A DNA stretch of 64,000 nucleotides from Vibrio agarivorans (lineage in GTDB: Bacteria > Pseudomonadota > Gammaproteobacteria > Enterobacterales > Vibrionaceae): the NCBI RefSeq assembly GCF_030409635.1, contig NZ_JAUFQF010000001.1, positions 62,001 through 126,000 of the forward strand, in the 5' to 3' direction. A program made the translations under genes and the position numbers. The notes beneath the pieces were generated by a model. The model searched no databases, was not told the DNA's origin, and saw only the letters and a list, made by a program, of their open reading frames with translations. This document shows, piece after piece, positions 58,238 to 64,000 of the stretch (position 1 is its first letter; each line of letters begins with the position of its first letter).

Positions 58238-58972
58238 ATGGATTATCAGGTGGGAAGTCGTGTCGCAAACATTTTGCTAGTAGAAGACGATGATGATTTG
58301 GCGGAACTGATTCAGATGCATATTAAGTTTCAAGGTCATCAAACAGTCAGAGCACGTCACTGCGCAGAAGCGTTAACGTGTTATCAACAACATAGCTTTG
58401 ATTTGGTTGTGCTCGATAGAGGGCTTCCTGATGGTGATGGGCTCGATATCTGTTATCAGCTTAGGCAGCAAGACGACTGGGTGCCGGTGCTGGTGTTGAC
58501 GGCACGAGGCAGTGAAATGGAAAAAGTCGAAGGTCTTGAAGCTGGCGTAGACGACTATATTGCTAAGCCTTTTAGTGTGCTTGAGTTTCAGGCAAGAGTA
58601 CGCAATATTCTAAGGCGAAGGAATGCTGCGCCTAAAACCGATTTAGACACTCAACCGCAAACACCGAACTCGATTCATTTTGGCACCCTAGTGATTATGC
58701 CAGATTTACACCGAGTCTCTTTGAATGACCAAGATGTTCCCCTTACTGCCACAGAGTTCTCTCTTTTGGCCTTTTTAGCCAACCGCCCCGGTCGAGTCTA
58801 TAGTAAAGACGAGCTATTGCAGCATGTTTGGCATACTGACCACGTGGGTTATCATCACACCGTCTGTTCAACCATCAACCGTTTAAGAACCAAGCTCGCA
58901 CAGCCTGATGAAGCCGCTCAGTTTATTCAGACAGTCTGGGGTGTGGGCTATAAGTTTCAGCCACAAGCGTAG
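58238..58972 (+). CDS. OmpR-family response regulator
   Basis: 244 residues from ATG 58238 (GGGGAGGAG upstream); an earlier ATG at 58172 adds a tail without family match. Receiver domain with acidic pocket VEDDDD, phosphoacceptor Asp60 (VLDRGLPDGDG) and AKPF; C-terminal winged helix (about 145-242) ending VWGVGYKF. Partner kinase starts 11 bases downstream. The spondin genes directly upstream are candidates for its control. Confidence 0.92.
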   Translation: MDYQVGSRVANILLVEDDDDLAELIQMHIKFQGHQTVRARHCAEALTCYQQHSFDLVVLDRGLPDGDGLDICYQLRQQDDWVPVLVLTARGSEMEKVEGLEAGVDDYIAKPFSVLEFQARVRNILRRRNAAPKTDLDTQPQTPNSIHFGTLVIMPDLHRVSLNDQDVPLTATEFSLLAFLANRPGRVYSKDELLQHVWHTDHVGYHHTVCSTINRLRTKLAQPDEAAQFIQTVWGVGYKFQPQA

Positions 58973-58983
58973 AGGCGACACGT

Positions 58984-60366
58984 ATGGCAATGAGTTTCAA
59001 ATCGAGATTGGTTGTTTTCACCAGTATCTGGTTCTGTGTTGCTATGTTGGCGATTGTCACTACCTATAACTGGCAACGAGATATTACAGAGCAAGTCACC
59101 AAACAGAGTCTACACAAAGATCTCGCAAGTCACATGCGCGATGATAATCCTCTGATGATTGGCACCGACTATAACCCCAAAGCCCTCAAATCGATCTTTC
59201 ATACCTTAATGCTGATTGGCCCTGATTTTGAGATCTACTTTTTAGACAGTCAGGGTAAGATCACTACGCATGCTGCGCCAGAAGGTGCCCAACTCATGGG
59301 GACTGTTGATATTGCGCCAATCAAACGTTTTCTGGCGAATGATAAGTTTCCTATCTTAGGGGATGACCCAAGAAACCCTCACGAGTCGACCGTGTTTTCA
59401 GTGGCTGCGATTGAGGAGTTAGGATCTATAGTGGGTTATCTGTATGTGGTGATTGGCAGCACACAACACAGCGTAATCGCAGAATCGATTGTAGGGACAC
59501 CTTATACCGCACTAACTGTTTTAGTGTTGCTCTCGATTTTAGGCTTTGCTGTCGGGGCGTATTGGTTGGTTAAACGCAGTTTACTCTGCCCTATTCAGAA
59601 GGTAACAGAGGAACTTCAGCAGCAAGCCGAACACGAGTTTCGTTTAAGCCCAGACTTTACCCACCAAGTTCCAGAGCTGATTCCAATAGCCGAGTCTTAT
59701 CAGTTGATGGCCAAGCATATTCAACAACAGTTTCTGTTATTGGAGTATCAAGCCTCGGCTCGAAAACAGAGCCTATTTCAGTTGAGCCATGACTTAAAAA
59801 CGCCGCTATCTAGTGTGCTGGGTTATTTGGAAACTTGGCGGATGCAACATGGCGAAGAAGATCCCTTTATTGAAGTGGCTTATCGAAACAGCAATAAACT
59901 CTCGAGCCAGCTTGAGTCCTTGCTAGACACAGCTAAGAAAGAAGCGGTGGTGCCGAGCTATGAATACCAAGCGGTATCGTTGAACAGATTGCTCGATGAG
60001 TGCCAAGAAATGCTGCGAAGTCAGTTTCAACGTAAAGGCATAGAATTAGTGGTCAGTGTTGACCCTGGCACCGCAGTTATCGGTGACAAAGGGTTACTGG
60101 AAAGGCTGTTTCTCAATTTGCTGGATAACGCATTGAGGCATAGCCCTCACGGTGAGCGTGTCGAGTGCAATGTTACTGCTGATGCGACATTGAGTAAGAT
60201 CCAATTTGTCTGTCGAAATGCCATAGATCAGGCTGCACCTTCTGGCTCTCTGGGTATCGGTACGAGAATAGTAAAATCAATATTAATGCTTCACTACAGC
60301 GTGTTAGAAACCACGGAAAGTGAGCATAGCTATCAACAGGCCTTCTATTTGAATATGGCTAAGTAG
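58984..60366 (+). CDS. Membrane sensor histidine kinase
   Basis: 460 residues. Membrane segments at about 8-28 and 173-197 enclose a periplasmic sensor; a HAMP-like stretch and the dimerisation domain with His269 (QLSHDLKTP) follow. The ATP domain has the N box LLDNALRHSPHG and a G2-like SGSLGIGTRIVK, but the usual Asp-x-Gly-x-Gly G1 box is not recognisable. Cognate of the regulator at 58238. The signal is unknown. Confidence 0.88.
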   Translation: MAMSFKSRLVVFTSIWFCVAMLAIVTTYNWQRDITEQVTKQSLHKDLASHMRDDNPLMIGTDYNPKALKSIFHTLMLIGPDFEIYFLDSQGKITTHAAPEGAQLMGTVDIAPIKRFLANDKFPILGDDPRNPHESTVFSVAAIEELGSIVGYLYVVIGSTQHSVIAESIVGTPYTALTVLVLLSILGFAVGAYWLVKRSLLCPIQKVTEELQQQAEHEFRLSPDFTHQVPELIPIAESYQLMAKHIQQQFLLLEYQASARKQSLFQLSHDLKTPLSSVLGYLETWRMQHGEEDPFIEVAYRNSNKLSSQLESLLDTAKKEAVVPSYEYQAVSLNRLLDECQEMLRSQFQRKGIELVVSVDPGTAVIGDKGLLERLFLNLLDNALRHSPHGERVECNVTADATLSKIQFVCRNAIDQAAPSGSLGIGTRIVKSILMLHYSVLETTESEHSYQQAFYLNMAK

Positions 60367-60449
60367 CATCAGCTCAGTTTATCTATGTTAGAGAGCTGCG
60401 CGGCAAATTAGTGGGTTTCATCATAGCGTCAGCTCTCCTGCTTATTGAT

Positions 60450-60929
60450 TCATTCGGTTTTACTTGTCTGGTCTTGTGCTTTTTCCTTTTTAGTTTCTTC
60501 AAGTAGCGCAGCAAACCCCAACATTGAATTTTTGTATGGCCAATAGTGATGACCAAAACGAATCACTAAGGTTGCCAGAGCCAAAATTAAGGCGGCTAGA
60601 GATAACCAAACCACAAACACACCATCTAACTCTTTCATGCCTAAAGTTATGTAGCGGGCAATCGCCATAATGGCGATATAAATAGGGTAGCGAACGGGGA
60701 TCTTCCCGTGTGCAACGAACTGATGAACCATCGACAGCACTTCAAGGTAAATGAACATCAATAGAATGTCGGTTAACAAGACCGCTTTGTTGACAAATAC
60801 ATGATGGAATTCTTGAAAGATCGCAACAAGTGTCGCTAACGTTATCGCCACCAAAAGCACGGCTTCAATTGTGTGGTAAACCTTGAGAAAGGTCTGGGTA
60901 AACCTTTTGGGTAAAGGAGAAGAGTTCAC
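60450..60929 (-). CDS. psiE: PsiE-family membrane protein
   Basis: 159 residues with four membrane segments and the PsiE pattern LEVLSMVHQFVAHGKIPVRYPIYIAIMAIARYITL. PsiE is induced by phosphate starvation in E. coli, but its job is not known. The charged lysine/glutamate tail (EETKKEKAQDQTSKTE) is cytoplasmic. Convergent with the histidine kinase gene. Confidence 0.88.
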   Translation of the reverse strand: MNSSPLPKRFTQTFLKVYHTIEAVLLVAITLATLVAIFQEFHHVFVNKAVLLTDILLMFIYLEVLSMVHQFVAHGKIPVRYPIYIAIMAIARYITLGMKELDGVFVVWLSLAALILALATLVIRFGHHYWPYKNSMLGFAALLEETKKEKAQDQTSKTE

Positions 60930-61125
60930 AGTTTTTTTATCCTTAAAAATGAATCCATTACTCTAATTAAAGGTAGCAAACTCCTGTGAGCTTGGTGGTT
61001 TAATTGTCGTGCATCTTAGATACAGAAATGATTAATGCCTCAGATTCACTAATGATTTTCCACCTAAAGGGATAATCCTTCTGAAAGTGTTGAATTACAC
61101 TAGACTTAATTGATAACGAACTGCC

Positions 61126-61141
61126 TGTGACCCCTATCACA
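61126..61141. promoter_or_regulatory. Perfect-core CRP site upstream of kbl-tdh
   Basis: TGTGA, six bases, TCACA, matching all ten conserved bases of the CRP consensus, 63-78 bases before ATG 61204. It suggests catabolite control of threonine breakdown. Confidence 0.6.
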
Positions 61142-61203
61142 TAAAGGCTAAAGTCACTGAGTTCTTGAGTAGGTACTCAAGGCGAAATTAGGAAGGAACA
61201 ACA

Positions 61204-62397
61204 ATGTCTTCTGCATTTTACCAGCAAATCCAGCAGCAAATTGAAGAAGTTAAAGCTGAAGGTCTTTACAAATCTGAACGTGTGATTACATCTCAGCAGC
61301 AAGCTGAAGTGAAGATCTCAACAGGTCAAGAAGTACTAAACTTCTGTGCAAACAACTACCTAGGTCTTGCTAACCACCCTGCACTTATCGAAGCAGGTAA
61401 AGCAGGTATGGATGAGCATGGTTTTGGTATGGCTTCAGTACGCTTTATTTGTGGTACTCAAGACATTCACAAAAATCTAGAGCAGAAGCTGTCTACCTTC
61501 CTTGGTAAAGAAGATACAATTCTTTACACATCATGTTTCGATGCGAACGCAGGTCTATTTGAGACCATCCTAGGCAAAGAAGATGCAATCATCTCTGATG
61601 CTCTAAACCACGCATCGATCATTGACGGTGTTCGTCTGTGTAAAGCAATGCGTTTCCGCTATGCAAACAACGACATGGCTGAGCTTGAGCAACAACTGAT
61701 TGCGGCTAAAGAAGCCGGTGCTCGTCATATCCTTATCGTAACTGACGGCGTGTTCTCTATGGACGGCGTGGTAGCAAACTTACCGGCAATCTGTGACCTA
61801 GCGGACAAATACGGCGCATTAACTATGGTTGATGACTCTCACGCTGTTGGCTTTATGGGCAAAACTGGTGCAGGCACTCACGAGTTCCACGACGTTGTTG
61901 ATCGTATCGACATCATTACTGGTACGCTTGGTAAAGCAATGGGTGGCGCTTCAGGCGGTTACACTTCAGGTAAGAAAGAAGTGATCGACTGGCTACGTCA
62001 ACGCTCTCGTCCATACCTATTCTCTAACTCGGTTGCACCTGCAATTGTTAATGCTTCTCTACGTGTTCTAGAGCTTCTAGAAGAGAGTGGCGATCTACGC
62101 GAGCGTCTATGGGAAAACTCTGCGCACTTCCGTACTCGTATGGAAGCTGCAGGTTTCACTATGGGTGGTGCGGATCACGCAATCATCCCAATCATGCTAG
62201 GTGATGCGAAAGTCGCTGCCGAGTTCGCTGAGCGCGCACTTGAGAAAGGCATCTACGTTGTAGGTTTCTCATTCCCAGTCGTGCCTAAGGGCCAAGCACG
62301 TATCCGTACACAGATGTCTGCAGCTCACTCTCCAGAGCAACTTGACCGCGCTATCGATGCCTTCATCGAAGTGGGTAAAGAGATGGGCATCATCTAA
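61204..62397 (+). CDS. kbl: 2-Amino-3-ketobutyrate CoA ligase (glycine C-acetyltransferase)
   Basis: 397 residues of the PLP alpha-oxoamine synthase family. [14 protein letters not shown], the [10 protein letters not shown] cofactor contact, and the PLP lysine in [14 protein letters not shown] are present. It splits 2-amino-3-ketobutyrate with CoA to glycine and acetyl-CoA, after Tdh. AGGAAGGA precedes the ATG. First gene of kbl-tdh. Confidence 0.98.
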   Translation: MSSAFYQQIQQQIEEVKAEGLYKSERVITSQQQAEVKISTGQEVLNFCANNYLGLANHPALIEAGKAGMDEHGFGMASVRFICGTQDIHKNLEQKLSTFLGKEDTILYTSCFDANAGLFETILGKEDAIISDALNHASIIDGVRLCKAMRFRYANNDMAELEQQLIAAKEAGARHILIVTDGVFSMDGVVANLPAICDLADKYGALTMVDDSHAVGFMGKTGAGTHEFHDVVDRIDIITGTLGKAMGGASGGYTSGKKEVIDWLRQRSRPYLFSNSVAPAIVNASLRVLELLEESGDLRERLWENSAHFRTRMEAAGFTMGGADHAIIPIMLGDAKVAAEFAERALEKGIYVVGFSFPVVPKGQARIRTQMSAAHSPEQLDRAIDAFIEVGKEMGII

Positions 62398-62469
62398 TTA
62401 TCTTGATTGCTTGGCTTTCTCACCTTTGTCTGAGGAAGCCAACTATGGTTGAGGTATAAAAGTGATTCT

Positions 62470-62503
62470 TTGTTCTGCACCGAAAATCGTTAGTGCAGAA
62501 CAA
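62470..62503 (+). repeat. 11-bp hairpin just before tdh
   Basis: TTGTTCTGCAC and GTGCAGAACAA around 12 bases, ending about 15 bases before the tdh ATG. No T-tract. It may tune tdh translation or mRNA stability. Confidence 0.65.
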
Positions 62504-62518
62504 CATTAGGTAAAAAGT

Positions 62519-63550
62519 ATGAAAATCAAAGCACTCTCTAAGCTAAAGCCTGAACAAGGCATCTGGATGACTGAAGTTGAAAAGCCAACGATTGGTCACA
62601 ACGATCTGCTTATCAAAATCAAGAAAACCGCTATCTGTGGTACTGATGTACACATCTACAACTGGGATGAGTGGTCGCAAAATACCATCCCTGTACCTAT
62701 GGTTGTTGGTCACGAATATGTAGGTGAAGTCGTTGAAATCGGTCAAGAAGTTCGTGGCTTTGAGATTGGCGATCGCGTTTCAGGTGAAGGCCATATCACT
62801 TGTGGTCACTGTCGTAACTGTCGTGGCGGCCGCACTCACCTGTGTCGCAACACGATCGGTGTCGGTGTAAATCGTGAAGGTGCTTTTGCTGAATACCTAG
62901 TGATCCCAGCATTTAACGCATTTAAGATCCCTGAAGGTATTTCTGATGATCTTGCATCAATCTTTGACCCGTTCGGTAATGCAGTGCACACGGCGCTGTC
63001 TTTCGACCTAGTTGGTGAAGATGTGCTTATCACAGGAGCAGGCCCAATCGGTATCATGGCTGCAGCAGTAGCGAAGCACGTAGGCGCACGCCACGTAGTG
63101 ATTACCGATGTGAATGAATACCGTCTAGACCTTGCTCGTCAAATGGGTGTGACCCGCGCAGTTAACGTAGCGAAAGAGAACCTGAAAGATGTTATGGCTG
63201 AACTTGGCATGACAGAGGGCTTCGATGTGGGTCTTGAAATGTCAGGTGTTCAAGCAGCATTCAGCACGATGCTAGAAACCATGAACCACGGTGGTCGTAT
63301 CGCTCTACTCGGTATTCCGCCATCAGATATGGGCATCGACTGGAACCAAGTGATCTTTAAAGGCCTTGTTATTAAAGGAATTTACGGGCGCGAAATGTTT
63401 GAAACTTGGTACAAGATGGCTTCATTGATCCAATCAGGCCTAGATCTATCACCAATCATCACTCACCACTACAAGATTGAAGACTTCCAAGAAGGCTTCG
63501 ATGTGATGCGTAGCGGTCAGTCGGGTAAAGTGATTCTTGATTGGGAATAA
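62519..63550 (+). CDS. tdh: L-Threonine 3-dehydrogenase
   Basis: 343 residues, zinc-dependent medium-chain dehydrogenase. Catalytic zinc residues in AICGTDVH and GHEYVGEV; structural zinc cysteines in [18 protein letters not shown] fold [14 protein letters not shown]. Oxidises threonine to 2-amino-3-ketobutyrate, substrate of Kbl. Follows kbl after 121 bases with a hairpin. Confidence 0.98.
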   Translation: MKIKALSKLKPEQGIWMTEVEKPTIGHNDLLIKIKKTAICGTDVHIYNWDEWSQNTIPVPMVVGHEYVGEVVEIGQEVRGFEIGDRVSGEGHITCGHCRNCRGGRTHLCRNTIGVGVNREGAFAEYLVIPAFNAFKIPEGISDDLASIFDPFGNAVHTALSFDLVGEDVLITGAGPIGIMAAAVAKHVGARHVVITDVNEYRLDLARQMGVTRAVNVAKENLKDVMAELGMTEGFDVGLEMSGVQAAFSTMLETMNHGGRIALLGIPPSDMGIDWNQVIFKGLVIKGIYGREMFETWYKMASLIQSGLDLSPIITHHYKIEDFQEGFDVMRSGQSGKVILDWE

Positions 63551-63575
63551 TACTGACTTTCTCGTTTAGATAAGT

Positions 63576-63612
63576 AACAGCCTCGGTTTTTTAGCCGAGG
63601 CTGTTTTATTTT
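63576..63612 (+). terminator. kbl-tdh terminator
   Basis: AACAGCCTCGG pairs with CCGAGGCTGTT around eight bases, followed by TTATTTTTG. Confidence 0.9.
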
Positions 63613-63647
63613 TGTAGTAATACTTGAGTTACGAATCTTTAAATTGG

Positions 63648-64000
63648 CTACAGCTCAAACTCGCCATCCATTTTCTTAAAAATCCAATCTGGAACTTTAT
63701 GCCAAGAACCATAATTCGGATCTTTAGAGTGAATCTCTGCGTTTGACTCCCAAGTTGTTTTTCCCTCATCATCTTTGGTTACATGCCAGTAAAGTGTGCT
63801 TTGCTGCTTGGTAAGATAGTGGTGCACATCTTTAGCGAATGCTTCGCTTTGGATGAACACGCCAAACTCGACATTGAGAAAATCTGAACGTGGGTCGAAG
63901 TTAGATGAGCCGATGTAAGTCAGCTTGTCATCTACGATCAACGTTTTGTTGTGATAGTAAGTGTCAACATGGAAGAAATGGTCTTCGTTGACGGCTTGGT
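63648..64000 (-). CDS. Phospholipase D-like protein, C-terminal part
   Basis: The frame is open from the window end down to the stop at 63648, giving at least 116 residues. The second HKD motif is visible (HNKTLIVDD) with IGSSNFDPRSDFLNVEFGV after it, as in cardiolipin-synthase/phospholipase D family proteins. The start and first HKD motif lie beyond the window. Phosphatidyl transfer or phosphodiester cleavage is expected; exact substrate unknown. Confidence 0.88.
   Translation of the reverse strand, partial: QAVNEDHFFHVDTYYHNKTLIVDDKLTYIGSSNFDPRSDFLNVEFGVFIQSEAFAKDVHHYLTKQQSTLYWHVTKDDEGKTTWESNAEIHSKDPNYGSWHKVPDWIFKKMDGEFEL

Noticed and set aside
1..64000. Search for CRISPR arrays, insertion sequences, prophage or integron features
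   Set aside because: No spaced identical repeats, transposase, integrase or att-like duplications were seen; the accessory content is metabolic.

Overview
The window is a gammaproteobacterial chromosome segment that fits a marine Vibrio. This rests on the protein set (XylR/XylFGH very close in sequence to the Escherichia coli proteins, GltS, PsiE, Kbl-Tdh, LamB-type porin, cytochrome b562), the moderate G+C with AT-rich intergenic spaces, and the many compact hairpin terminators. No rRNA, tRNA, insertion sequence, integrase, CRISPR array or replication origin was seen. Coding is dense and mostly intact; both end genes are cut by the window.

The dominant theme is xylan and xylose use (about 1.4-32.6 kb and 40.9-47.8 kb). 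The first block has a LacI regulator, an orphan MalK-type ATPase, a GH3 beta-glycosidase and GltS. Next come xylA (copy 1) with a divergent XylR-like AraC regulator, a lipoprotein GH10 xylanase, a LamB-like porin, a complete carbohydrate ABC importer (ATPase, binding protein, two permeases), a second lipoprotein GH10 xylanase with two CBM9-like domains, and a chemoreceptor. On the other strand lie two GH43 enzymes and xylA (copy 2), followed by a GPH-type symporter, a second XylR-like regulator and a GH3 beta-xylosidase. The inferred flow is surface xylanases, then porin, then ABC importer or symporter, then cytoplasmic GH43/GH3 xylosidases, then xylose isomerase. The classical xylFGH importer, canonical XylR and XylB sit separately at 40.9-47.8 kb, and the gnd-pgl-zwf oxidative pentose-phosphate operon follows at 49.5-53.2 kb.

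Between them (32.7-40.5 kb) are a 50-residue protein, a free-standing CBM48-like protein, a ComEA-like helix-hairpin-helix protein with a long lysine/threonine-rich linker, and a small uronate-type locus (DUF4962/heparinase II-III lyase, hexapeptide acetyltransferase, sodium:solute symporter, divergent LysR).

The right end (47.9-64 kb) is mixed: a crotonase, a YHS-domain protein, a PHP phosphatase, cytochrome b562, a LysR regulator, a trypsin-like protease, two spondin-domain proteins (the second interrupted by an in-frame TGA), an OmpR-type two-component pair, PsiE, kbl-tdh and a truncated phospholipase D-like gene.

The most interesting signals are: (1) direct repeats of the form TTTRGYAA exactly 21 bp apart in front of xylan/xylose genes, a candidate operator for the two XylR-like regulators; (2) a mosaic of identical and diverged tracts between the two xylA copies, suggesting gene conversion; (3) the spondin gene with an in-frame TGA and an otherwise conserved 71-codon continuation; and (4) the unusual uronate/acetyltransferase locus.
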